Positions 23,665-36,252 of a stretch of 64,000 nucleotides of DNA are shown one piece after another. The stretch comes from Narthecium ossifragum (Eukaryota; Streptophyta; Magnoliopsida; Dioscoreales; Nartheciaceae), in NCBI GenBank assembly GCA_963920575.1, contig OY986971.1, positions 23,206,145-23,270,144 of the forward strand, written 5' to 3'. The position numbers and the translations under genes were made by a program. The notes under the pieces were generated by a model, which was not told the origin of the DNA, searched no databases, and saw only the letters and a list, made by a program, of their open reading frames with translations. The first letter of the stretch is position 1; each line of letters begins with the position of its first letter.

Positions 23665-25503
23665 TGTGAGAACACGTTCCTCAGACCTGGCTCGACCGTG
23701 TGCTTCGAGGGTTGTTTAACACTCGCGTTGTGCATACAAAGCGCTATGAATGATGTCTGTGTTTGATTAGAACCCTTAGGTGGGACTCGGATCGAAAGAT
23801 CGAGGTTTGGGCATAAGCGTTTGCCACTTTTCAGTATGAAAAGATCGATCTTTTAGGGATAGAAGATCGATCATCTTTTGCCTGGAAAGTCTTCGCCTTG
23901 TCACGAGGAAGATCGATCTTCATGGGGGGTAAAGATCGATCCTTCACGTCGTGACTGGTTCTATAAGTAGAACCCACCGACTTCGTTTCGATTTCTTTGG
24001 AAGTCTTGGAAGAAGGTCGAATCCGGTGGCTTGGGGAGGATCGTTTGGATGATCCAAAGCTTGTTGAGCTGGATTTGGAGGCCTCCATTTGTTCTAGGTA
24101 GGGAGACCCAGATCTTAAGATTTGGTAACTTAGGTTTGCTTTGTCTCTCTGGCTTAGATCTTTGTTTTTAGCCGTTGGTTTTCCAGTATTTTGGTGTTTC
24201 CGGACTCCTCTAGTTCCATGCTACCAAATCCCTGAGTTTTAGGAAGTTTGGTCTTGTTTTTCGTGCGTTTTTCTGCGTTTTATATGATGGGTTTTCGGCG
24301 GTGCTCAGGTAGGATCGATCTTCTTGTGCTCTCTTGTAATCTCATGCCCAACCCGAGAAGGATCGATCTTCACGACCATGAAGATCGATATCTTTCGTGT
24401 TGAGGCGATGCTCCGCTGTAGCCCGAGGAAGATCGATCTTCATGGATTGTGAAGATCGATCTCTTCTTTGGCAGTGGACCTGTGCAAGGAAGATCGATCT
24501 TCACTTAGAGTGAAGATCGATCTCCTTTGTCCAGTGAGTTAAATTGTTTCCAGTTTTTCCCGATTTCGATTTCCTTTACCTCGATTTTCTCGTACGTTCT
24601 TCCTATCGAATAGCATGATGTTTTTAATCATGATTTTTAATGATTTGCCTTCGAGTTTTACGGTGATTTGTATTTCGTATCGTTTTACCGACTTTTACGG
24701 ATTTCGATCGGTTTTTCGGCATGCATGCGATAGCTATAGCTTGTGACTGTTTAGCAACTCTTTTAATTTATTCTTTACTGTTTTGTGGTTGAATCAAGGG
24801 AGTTATTAGTATAACTTGTACTTGTTGATATGCCATAGAGTGACACCTGCTTTAGATGCTTCTATCATGCATGAGATCACAAGTTTGATCAGACAGCTAC
24901 GTAAAATCATAAGTTTGAACTTGGTGCATGATAAGCTATTTTAGCACGAAATAATTTGTTTTGTTTTATTGACTCAAACATACATATATGTTATCAGCTA
25001 CCAAAAAACAACAAATTCATCATCGCTCTCTTCTTCCTGCTCACGTTTGAAGAATTTAATTATTCACACCGTTGTGAGTTGTGACACAATTACCATGTGC
25101 TAATTAATTGAAATGGGGCTGTGGCCAATGTGAAATGCCTTCTATCTATAGTATTGGCATGCGTCACGCACGCTGCAGGAGAGGAGTGTGAATTTTTCAC
25201 AAAATTATAAAGCTCAAAGATGCTAATTAAACGTACTACGTACTGATCATGTTTGAAAAATTCAATTGATAGAGTGCATGATGATAGCTATAGCTTGTGA
25301 CTGTTTAGCAACTCTCTTAGTTTATTCTTTACTGTTTTATGGTTGAACCAAGGGAGTCATGTCCATTGGGATGTGTAATTAGTATAACTTGTACTTGTTG
25401 ATATGTCGTGACACCAAATTTAGATGCTTGTATAGGTGCATGCATCTGTTTGCATTAGATGCATTTTAGGTTAGGGCGTGGGCGATGGGTTGATCACCGA
25501 TCC
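23665..25503 (+). mobile_element. Long LTR, 3'-truncated, fused into copia (unit B)
   Basis: This is the copy of 7534-9386. It has the same copia junction, the GAAGATCGATCTTC palindromes (23845-23945 and 24305-24530), and the same repeated block around AT-rich sequence. It differs by small indels. It is orthologous by duplication, not a new insertion. Confidence 0.7.
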
Positions 25504-28500
25504 AACTTGTGTCATTTCCTTCGTTTGAGAAGAAAAACATATTAGTACACAAGGTCTTTAAATACTGGATCCGAAGATGAGGGGTAGAGTGTGTCTGGCA
25601 CTGGGCGTGCCAGATTTTGTACGACAATAAAAACTCAGGTCTCGCGGGAACGAGATTTCAGATTTCATTGTGACAAAAGTTTGAATTACATCGGTGGGTG
25701 ATTATGGGAACAACACTCCTGGGTTTCAATTTCATCACATATGTATTTGTGATTGAAATTTTCCCATCATTTACATCCCCAAAGGGAAGACCCCTGATTT
25801 CAGATCCGGGACTTAAAATCCAATTACATTAATATTAAAGTAAAAAAATGACAAAGGAAAAAAAAGAAAGAAGTATGAAGGATATTGGATGGAGGCAAAG
25901 CCTCCGACCCTCACCTTTGTTACCAGTACGGATCTACTTCTGTCTTCCTCCTTGGATTCTTTGGAATTGTAGGATCTCCAAGTTGGTGAATGACGCGCCT
26001 TGAAAAGTGTCGTTAAGTATATCAAAGGCGATCAAAACAAATTACCGGACAACTAATTAACGACAACGTAGTTAGTGGAAGCACGGGTTGAATCCTCAAG
26101 GAATTGGATTGTCGAACTACAAATGCAATATAATCTCTACAATAGTTGGAAGCAATTGAATTGATTTATTGAGTTTTCTAACTAAAGTATTCTAGAAGGA
26201 ATCACGGTTAAGATTTATCGAGATAGAAATCCTAGGGAATTCCAATCCAAATTAGGGTCTATGTATTTTCTTTATGAATCAAGATGAATGACACTCAAGG
26301 AGATGGTCTAAATTGGAGATCGATGAGCGTATGATTAGTATCGTTCGCCGCTAATGAGATGTCGAGTTAGGATCATCTCATCGGCGAATTACAAGGTTAA
26401 GATCCTTGATCGAGGCTTTAATTCGATCATAACTCAACAATCGTCGGGTTAAGGTCATATTATTGGCAATTAATCAAGGTTTTGTATGAATAATGTGTTG
26501 GGTTGAGATGGGTTTAATATCTCACTCCAACCCACTATCGAAGACGTGGATGGTACATAGGATAGTCATGGCTTGGGATGGTTCTAGCACCTCAAGATTC
26601 TATTCTAAGATCAAGGATTCATCCCCTAAAGTTAGCCATGGTTCTAGCATAGCCTCTTCTTTGAGGAATTGAATCAAACATCTAGCAATCATCTAATATT
26701 CCTACAATCACTTGCAAGAGAAAGCATTCCAAACATTCAACAATGGGTTTCATTAAAGAAACAAAGGATTACATGTGAATTCATACAAAACCATCTCGAA
26801 AGAGTCATTACATCAAGAAACAAAAGAGAAATCTAAGAAATAAACCCTAAGACATCAAGGAATTCCCAAGGAGAAGGGATTTAGCTACTCATCTTAGGTG
26901 GAAGATCCATGAAAGAGGAGGCTTGACCCATCTTCTCCATAAAAATCCACCCTTGGAGCCCTAAATCCTTAAGAATTAGAGGATAAATCTCAAGAGCTCA
27001 AGGAGGGGAGAAGGCTGAAGAAGAGCTGGAGAGAGGACGAAAAAAGATGGAAAAAGATTCAAAAATAAGAGCCAAAACCCCTATTTATAGGCCCCAAGTC
27101 GTGGACCCTAAGATTAAATCTGAACCGTCCATTTCTACCCTTCAGGCGATTTTGGATCGATCCAAAATAGATCGATCCAAGATGTAAATAATTGAGTTTC
27201 TAACGGCTTGGATCGATCCACTGTGAGTTTGGATTGATCCAACTTGTAACAGAGAGTCATGGCTCCCAGGAAAAGGGTTCTGGATTGATACATAATTTTG
27301 GGATCGATCCAAATATTTTGGATCCATCCGAATATTCTGGATTGATCCGAACTGGGTCTAGATCAATCCGAATATGACAGATTTGGTGCAATTTATGTCA
27401 TTTAAGCCCAGAATCGATGCAACTCTCTTTGTATGTTCTTGTACCTGAAACCATATGAAAAGATATTAAAAATGCATTGCTTGAGAGCTAACAAAGCCCA
27501 GTTGAATGGGTGAATTATGCATATTTTTTGACTTATCAGTGAAGCTTTAACTTTTGTGTCTCCGACGCCTTTGCTTCTGGCTTCTTTATCTAGGCTCGTC
27601 AAGCTTTGGCTTTCAGGATCTCTCTCTTGGTGTGCTTTCGGGACTCCAGCAACATGTCTGCTTCTCTGGATCTCCAAGAGCTAATCTCTGCCAACCTCTC
27701 TTCACCTCTTCAAACCTCAACCAATCTCTCTTTTCTTTTTTTCAACCTCTTGCGTTGTTTTCCCCTCCTCGCACTTTATAGGCGAGGGATGGGAAGTTTG
27801 GCGGCCACTTTTAAATTCGAAAATGCCCTACAGTATCTGAGAGCTGAGAGAATCGTGCCTGGGTGTTTCGGTGTTAGGAGTTTGTTCTTAGGGTGTTAAG
27901 GGGTTAGGGATATTGTTCCCAAAGTGTTAGGAAGTTGACGGATTTGTTTCCAGGGTGTTAGGAAGTTGAGGGATTTGTTCCCATGGTGTTAGGAAGTTGA
28001 GGGGTTTGTTTCCAGGGTGTTAAGAAGTTGAGTGGTTAAGATTTGGGAGATCAGATCTGGGTGTTTGTTCCCAAGATCGCATGTTGTTCCCAGGAAATCA
28101 TATCTGGGAGTCGGAGAGATATTATCTATTTTGAACTTGAACTCCGTATCTGGGAGTTACGTAGTTTATTCCCAGGAGAGGGGAGTTGGAAATACTTCTA
28201 TTTGAATTTTGAACTTTCTGTTCAAATTTCAAACATTTGTCCGAATGTTTGTTTGGATTTCAAGTATTTGTTTGAATTCCAAATATTTGTCCAAAATTTG
28301 TATATTTGCCTAAATTTTGAATGTTTGTTTGAATTTTGAATATTTCATATTATATTTTGAAAAATTTACTAAAATATCCCCGGCTGGGCAGGAGTGTAAA
28401 TTACCAAAATATCCTTCGGTCGCATGTATTTTGGACCGAAATGCCTTTTTGGCCTTGTTGTTCATGTAATCTCCGTGTGTATTTTGGACGGATGTACCCC

Positions 28501-28931
28501 TAAGGTGGATGGGACCTTGAATGGCTGATATGTGTGAGTTTGTATGCTCATTTTGAATCATTACCCCCTGGAGGCTGAAAATGACCAAAATGCCCTTTTG
28601 AAGAAAAGATGGTTTTAGACTTGCAGGTTTATATAGGAGGTCATCAAAACCATCTAAGGACCATTGAAAGAGTTGTAAAATGTCTGAATATGTCTATTTC
28701 ATCGGAATTCCCAAAATACCCTTGGGGGTGATAATTACCAAAATACCTTTTGCTCTCCTTGCACCCAGGAAAGCGTGTGTAGAGTACTTTAAATATGTTT
28801 TGAATTTAATTGGACATGTTTGAATGTTTTCAAGCCTTTGCAAAAGATCTAAGCTAAGGCATGAGTATATGTGACAAGGGCAATTTCATAAATATTACAA
28901 ATTTAAGCCTTAGTTAAAATAGGTGTCAACA
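25504..28931 (-). mobile_element. Second LTR-like block, antisense, unit B
   Basis: This is the copy of 9387-12771, with the right end GTGTCAACA at 28931, the TATA context near 27090, the GGATCGATCC-type motifs at 27155-27340 and the 31-bp minisatellite near 27865-28035. No genes are seen. Confidence 0.5.
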
Positions 28932-30088
28932 AACACTACAGTGCCTTATCATCTTAGATTTGGTGGCAGCTTATAACTGATGATGACTTGGAAGCACTTA
29001 TCTCTGATGAGATATTTCAGCCTCAAGGTATTTCTTTTCTTGGTGATCTATAGGTGACCTTCTGTATTAGTTATTATAGGGACCTCTATATGCAAACTTT
29101 GTATGGGCATTGTAAGATGAGTGTCAAATACACAGGCGACCTTTGGGACAATTGGACTTTCCACAACAACCATCAAATTAATTGTTTTAAATGGATAGGA
29201 GAAGGTTGCGTGCTCTACTGGAACAGAACCTGTTGATGTCATTTATAAAGCAGTTAGTTCCTTCGTACAGGTGATGAAAATGTTTAAAGATTTTATAAAG
29301 CAATTAGATCCTTGGTAATGGTTGTGTTGAGTTTTTAGGTAGCATGTAACTATGATTCCTTTTTGGGCAATGCCTTTTCTACAAGCAAACAATTTGTGGT
29401 AACTATGATGCGTTACAGTCTTTCCAGCAACTCTGACTATGCGAATCTTTAAGATTTATGGGAAGGCTATGTTCTAGTTTCATTTCAGATTGTGTCTTTA
29501 GTTCTTAAATGTGACAATGTTAGTCTTACTGGAGTAATGTTTCTGTTCTTTTTAGATCGAAGACCTGAAAAACATCGTCGGTTAACGTGTTCTATGGTTG
29601 ATAATTTTAAGTATCTGCATTTGTGATTGTAGGTTGCATCATGACACTAGATAGTACTTGCAATTCTCTAATTCTGCTACAGTAACCAAACCTTTTGTTC
29701 ATAGAATCTTGACTATGTATGCGACATGTTATGTTGCAGATTCTGGTGACTCTTCAAGAGTACTCTATGAATGCAGTGACAAAAGGAATTGATGCATTTG
29801 CTAACACAAGAGTTCAAGAAATGCAGAACCTTAAGTTATCACATCAATACTTATAGTTATGTCATTCTCGAAGGTTAATTCCTTTTATTTTAGGTGTGTC
29901 ATTCCCGTTGAGTTCGATGACCAATATCACATATATTATGTGTGTAAATGAGATTAAAAGTGGCTGGCCGCCCATCAACACACTCATATGTAATAGTATT
30001 TGGTTGTATTTTTATTACAAAATTAGGTATTTTTGTGGCCGACCATTCCTCTCCATCTAGATGAGATGGGCTCGATGTGAAAATAGGC
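28932..30088 (+). pseudogene. Exon-like remnants of an unidentified gene, unit B
   Basis: This is the counterpart of 12772-13934: WWQLITDDDLEALISDEI with its donor near 29027, and VTKGIDAFANTRVQEMQ after an acceptor near 29740. An open frame of about 60 residues at 29054-29236 (SYYRDLYMQTLYGHCK) lies between them and may be intronic. The protein is not recognised. Confidence 0.35.
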
Positions 30089-30949
30089 ATTGGTGGTAGG
30101 GGTGGCAATCCGGATCATGCCCCGTGAACCCGACCCGACCCGAAATAAACGGGTTTGGGTTTAGTATAAACGGGTTCGGGTCATAAACAGGTCGACCCGT
30201 TTATGACCCGCGAATAAATGGGCCGGGTCGGGTCTGGTTGACTAGCGGGTTAAACGGGTCAACCTGTATACCCGTTTAATTTTAACCCGGTAGCCGACTA
30301 ACCCTTCTCCAATTCACTCCCCCCATTCCCCTTCCCCTCTCCTCCCCTCTCCCCTCCCGATCTCCCCGATCTCCCCTCTCCTCCCCCTCTCCTTCCCCTC
30401 CCCTCTCCCCTCGCGATCTCCCCTCTCCCCTCTTTCTGTCGCCAAAGGAGATGGATCGCTTGCTTCGCCTTCTCCTCCACCGGGATCCCAGCCTCCGTAG
30501 CCGGAGAGGTTTGCAGTCCACCAAGACAAGCGGTCGGATATCCTCACGGCCCCCCCCCCCCGTGCCGTCCCTCCCTCTCCCCTCTCCCCTCGCGATCTCC
30601 CCCTCCCCTCGCAATTCCACATGTCACGATCTCCCCTCGCTCGCGATCTCCCCCTCCCCTCACGATCTCCCCCTGGTACTCCGCGGCCTCTGCCCCCCAC
30701 CGATCCGGACGATGAAGAAGCGGGAGAAGAGGGAGAAGGACGGGAGGAAACAGTAGACGTTGAGGAAGATGGAGGTGAAGGGGAAGATGGTGACATTGAT
30801 CTCAGCCACCCACGGCCCCTCTTCCCACTCTGATGCCGCTCCGACCTCCAGTGAGGTCCCCTACTCCCTGCCATCGAGATCCTCTGCTCCATCGGATCCA
30901 GCACCCGACGCCTCCCAGCGCCATCTGCCCACCAGATCCGGGCACCGGG

Positions 30950-33900
30950 TGTCGCGCCCCGACCCGCGGATGCCCAACCGGGTCGTGCGACGCGAACCGG
31001 AACCTAACTAAATGCGGAAATAATGGCGAGGGGTTCCCCCCAACTTACTGATTTCATTAAACAGTTCCTAAGCACCCCTGAATGATACAATAATTTCAAA
31101 CCTCAAAAGATATAATATAATATTCAAAAACCTCAAAGGGGTTACAACAGTTTGTGAGGGCCCGTCCCTCGGACCTGGCTCGACCACGTGGGTCGAGAGC
31201 CGGTTTCCTATTGGTTTGGTTCCGCGTCGGGCACGATCGGGCGATCGTGTGGCGGTTTGGACCCCAGGGGCATTTTGGTAAATATGCCCCCTGGTGGTCG
31301 GTTTCACACCCGCGTTGCACCCACGGCCTTGGATTATTGTATGTGGTTGTTTAGGATGGTTAGGTGGGCCTGGGATCGGAAGATCCCAGCTCGGGCTCGT
31401 GAGCGGGTCGAACGGGCTTTCGACCCGTTAGTTGGGCTGCTGGCCCGTTAGTGGGCCTGGCCCGTTAAGGGCCTGATGACTAGGGGTGGTTGGAGCAGTT
31501 GGCTCCAACCTACCCGATTTCTCTTTTCCCCCTCTCTTCTTCTCTCCCTTCCTTCCTTCTTTCTCTGGTTCTTCTCTTCTCCAGCCAAGTTTTCCCCTTC
31601 TTCTCCCTTCTCCTCCGGCTGGGTAGACTTTGGAAGGCTGGGCTTTGAGCAGAGGATCTTCGTGGCAAGGTTGGCTGGACGCGTGGAGAGCTTCTTTGCT
31701 GTTGAGGTAGGTGTTTCTACCTCGATCCTTGGATCGGGTTCTACTAGGCTAGGATGTTTATGGTTGTGCTGTGAATGCCATGTTAGAATGCTTGTAGTTC
31801 CTGGTGTGCAATGTAGGTCATTCCTTGTATTCTTGCTTTGCAAATTATGGTATTGTAACGGTTCGTTTTCCGTATTGTCGAAGTTTCGTCGGTTTTGGTT
31901 TTCCGACCTAAAATGGGATTTAACCGTCCAAATATGGATTTCTTTGCATCATTAGATCCCTCACTTCAAAATATACTTGCTTGCAAAGTTTGATTGTATT
32001 CTAACATGTTTTGATCCTTCAAATCTTAGAAAATGGATTTCCGGAATACTGCGTTTTGAGCTCGACGGTCGATCGGTGCATCGACCGTCAGGCTCGACGG
32101 TCGATCGACGTATCGACCGTCCAGCTTTAGTATGTTTGCTTTGGCCCTGACGGTCGACCGTCGGATCGACCGTCGCATCGACCGTCGGGCTCTGTTGAGA
32201 TTTTGGGTTCCCAGGGTCGATGGATCGATCGACCGTGGGACCTTAGCTTTTTCGCCATTTACCTGACGGTCGACCGTCGGATCGACCGTCGCATCGACCG
32301 TCAGGCTCTGGTTGGTTTTGGGCTGTTCAGGGTCGATGGTTGGATCGACCGTCGCCCTTGGTTTTCTTCGTGTGGGCCTCACGGTCGATCCACGGATCGA
32401 CCGTGGCATCGTCCGTGGCCCCACGGTCGATGCACGGATCGACCGTGGCATCGTCCGTGGCCTTTTGAACAGTGTTTTCTGGTTTTCCTTAAATGGCCTT
32501 CAATCTTGATTGAATCTTAAACATATAGGGAAGCTTGTAAGTGGATTTCATTATGTTTTCAAAGGACTTTAATCGGGTTTTATGTTTGATCCGAGTTCCC
32601 TCCCTTTTTGCAAACTTATGGTTATGCTTGCATTTAATTCAAGTTTTGATGGAAAATACATGTTCGGTAGAAATTAAATGCTTAGTTGTTTGCTAAACCA
32701 TTAGCTAGCTATGAGTGCTAGCTAATGAGGAACTGTGGAACCTTAGCCTCTTGCCGGCGAGTGCCGAGGGCTATTGTATATCTGTGGAACTTATAGTTGT
32801 TGATGTGACATATAGAGACATCTAGGGTTAGATGCTTGCTTAAGCTCATGCATTGTATGCATTAGAAGCATTTGAGGTTAGGCGGGCGATGTTTTAGGTC
32901 GCCGATCCGAGGCTCTCGGGTAGCTCGGATCTAGCCTTAGGACTGTGGATGGGTAGCTAGGAGTAGGGTGTGATTGTTGATCAAGTCTCTTGTCTTTTGA
33001 GGATTCACGCTAGTTGACTCTGATCAGTGTTCGAGGTTTAGAGGTCGTGTTGTCTTCCAAGGCCAAGTGCTAAGGACGCAACCGATGTGCTCCCGACGTG
33101 GTCCCCAGGCAGTGGTATCCCTGCTGGGTAAGGGTGATCTTGCATGGTACTGTTCCCCTGTCAGTGCTTAGGGTGATCTTGGTAGAGCGACCAAGAGAGA
33201 GGTTCATGACAGGAGCCCTTGGGACATCGGTGGGTTATGGGACCCGTGGCATCCGTTAGACTTAGGCTGGGAGACAACACTGTTGGTGTTTTCCTCCTTT
33301 CAGTGTGCCGTAGAGTAGAACCCTACTGGGCTTTTTGCTCATTCCTACCCGGGCTGCGTTTGCAGGTGCAGGCGGCGGTCCTTCTTCGGTGGAGCCGTCT
33401 GGTTCGGCTTTTGGCGGCGCAGGTACATCCAGAGGCGTCTGAGGTTTGTTGGAGGAAGTAACTGTTGTATTTTTGATATATATAACATGTTGTAACTATT
33501 TTGGAGATAGTTTGGAATTTGGTATAAATCTGTAATTTGGAACTCAGATATTGTAAGACTTGATGTTTTATTATGATTAAAACTGCTTAGCCTCTGGAAT
33601 ACTTTTGCTTAAATTGTTTACCATTTCCGCTTGTACTGCGCCGGTTGATGATGAATAGAGTTAGGACCCTCACGCCCCGTCCTGGATGGGTTTTCTGGGT
33701 CGGGGTGTGACACAGTTTATACATCATACTCCCGTAGGAGACTAACTATAATAAAAGTGTAGAATGTGATCACCGATCCTCAGACCCCGCCAGACGTCGC
33801 CGCGCCACCAAACACATGCCCGGTAGGGGCTACTGAAGAAGAGCTGGCGCCTGCACCTGCAAAACGCAGCCCGGGTAGGAGTGAGCATAAAGTTCAGTAG

Positions 33901-36106
33901 GGTTCTACACTACGTCACACAGAAGGAAGGGGGAACGCAACAGTGTCGCCCTCAAGTAAGACCTGGGTGTACACAGGGGCCCCATAACCCCACCGCGTGT
34001 CCCTGAGGCCCAGGGGCAGCACTCAGTAGCAGGAACAGCACTGGCGACACACAACTGCAGGAACCCGACACTGCATGCGGGAAAAAGCACCGCTGAGTAG
34101 ACCACACTTCTACCCCAGGGTCAGCACAGTGGGACACCGGCTACACCTCAGCATCTGACTCAAGGCCGACACGATCTCTATAATCACCAAGCAACATGTG
34201 TACCAGTCATCTAAGCTTATCATCAAATTCGACTGGACACCACAATTCAAACCGGGTCCTAACTACCCAACCCCGGTCCTAGGGCTAAATCCGAGCTTCC
34301 AGCCTCGGGACGACGATCAACAAATCACTCACGCGCTAACCTTATGCAACTAATGCACAACAGAGAATACATGCTATGAACATACACAAGCAAGAGAAAT
34401 AGGCATTCAACAGTATGTCAAGGTAGCATACAAGTCCAACAGGATCACTGCAGCGGTACTACCAACCGCTGCCAGCCGATCCGCAGCGGGTCATGGCATT
34501 ACGATGGTACCACGACCGTCAACCGCGAACTCCAGCAACGGGAAGCAACCCCGAAAACCGATGAAATGTAAACATATAATATTATAATCCGACATTATAC
34601 TATTATATTCAAAACACCAAAACCTCTACTTAGAGGCTAATTGGTCTCGTTGATCCGACGTCCAAACGACGTCGGATTCAAGATCCAGCTTAGACTTTAG
34701 TAGATCTACATGCTGGGATCAATATATCCATAATCGGGAAACATCCAACGGTTCGATTACCGAAAAAACACTAATCAGAACCACTAAAAATAGTCCACAA
34801 AACCTCATCAAACAGCCTTGGGATCGATCCGGAACATTTGGATCGATCTGGAAAGTATTGGATTGATCCGGAACATTTTGGATCGATCCAAACAGCTTCT
34901 GCTTCATACCAGTTTCAGAAAACATTCTCTACAAGCAGCTGGTTGACTCCGTCGATCCGACGTTCAAACGACGTCGGATTCAAGATCCAACTTAGAATTT
35001 AGTAGATTTATATTTCAGGATCAACATATCCAAAATCCATAAACATCCGACGGCTGGATTAACGGGAAAACACTAATCAAAACCGCTAATCAAAACTAAC
35101 TTACCAATGCTTCCTGCAACGCAGCCCTCCAGCAATCAATTCATAAAAATTCGTAGGAAATTCGAAAAAATACGAAATAAGCTGGAATGGAAAGCTAACT
35201 GAGGGATCTACAACTATCATGTTCACGACAAACCAAGATCATGCACATACTGCCCGGGAAACTCGCTGCAAGCCGACTGTTTCTCAAGAACAGCAGAAAC
35301 CGGAAAATCCGAGATTAATCATGCATAAATCCTACTCAAATATCGACCAAAGATCATGAAACTTATATCAGTAATTCTAATAGACAAGATGTATCCAACA
35401 ACACAATTTCATCAAGATCTAACGGCTAGATTTAACGAAACCCATTAAACACTCTCGTAGGTAGAACACCTACCGAACTGCGCTAATCCTCGATTGATTC
35501 CCTGCTAACCAGCTGCTAACCAAGCTCCAACCCACGTCAGTGATCGTCCTCACGTCGCCACGATTCCAACGAGCCTTCAAGCTCCCAAAATGGTGGTCGG
35601 AGGAGAGAGAACGACGACGAAGGAGATGGCTGCCAGGAAGAACATAGGAAACAGGGCACCGCGGGAAGAAGAAGGAAAGAAGGAAGAGAAGAGAAGGAAG
35701 AAGAGGAGGAGAAGAGAAGGGGAAGGTCGGGGAAGGTGGGGGAAAATGGAAGGAGAGGTCCTCTCCTGACAATGGAGGACGACGGCCACGACGGCTGTCT
35801 TCTCCAAGCCCAACTGCTCTGTTGCTCGGGTCCGATTGATCGCTCCTAGGAGCGATCGATCGCTCAAGGGTCGTAAGCTGCCCAAAAGCAAGCTTCAACG
35901 CGCCCGAGCTGTGATCTTCCGATCCCGGGTTCACCTAACCATTCTAATCAAGCACTAACACAAACAAGGTCAGTGTGTGCACACGCGGGTGTGAAACAAA
36001 CCGACAAGGCCCAATTTACCAAATTGCCCTTGTGGTCCACAACGAGCCACGGCCCGACCCCTTCCCCCAGGCGGTCGACCCAGGAATAGAGGGACAGGTC
36101 CTCACA
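30950..36106 (-). mobile_element. Solo long LTR in hAT element, unit B, split by a nested LTR
   Basis: The ends are TGTCGCGCCCCGACC and GGTCCTCACA, with a perfect 5-bp duplication CCGGG (30945-30949 and 36107-36111). Removing the nested insertion leaves about 2.6 kb. Palindromes GGATCGATCC lie at 34820-34895 and a GAGCGATCGATCGCTC type near 35850. The insertion point differs from that in unit A, so this is a separate event in the same hAT element. Confidence 0.88.
31153..33712 (+). mobile_element. Solo long LTR nested inside the LTR at 30950
   Basis: The 2560-bp LTR has ends TGTGAGGGCCCG and GGGGTGTGACA and a perfect 5-bp duplication CAGTT (31148-31152 and 33713-33717). Its palindrome array (32065-32460) uses a different arm set (GACGGTCGACCGTC, GATCGACCGTC) from its neighbours. 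The 3' landmark GTAGAGTAGAACCCTACTGG is near 33310. It has no internal genes. Confidence 0.9.
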
Positions 36107-36252
36107 CCGGGCGACCGTGACTTCTCCCAGCCACCCCCAGGCGCGATCCACCTTCCAGCCGCCCGTAACCACTCGCGGTCACCATCGTCGACGACTCTGT
36201 TTTGTTTTTTTTTACATGTAAACGGGTTAGACGGGTCGGGGTCGGGTTGATC

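Noticed and set aside
32065..32460. CRISPR-like array of short palindromic repeats
   Set aside because: There is no uniform repeat-spacer pattern, no cas genes and a plant context; the motifs belong to an LTR.
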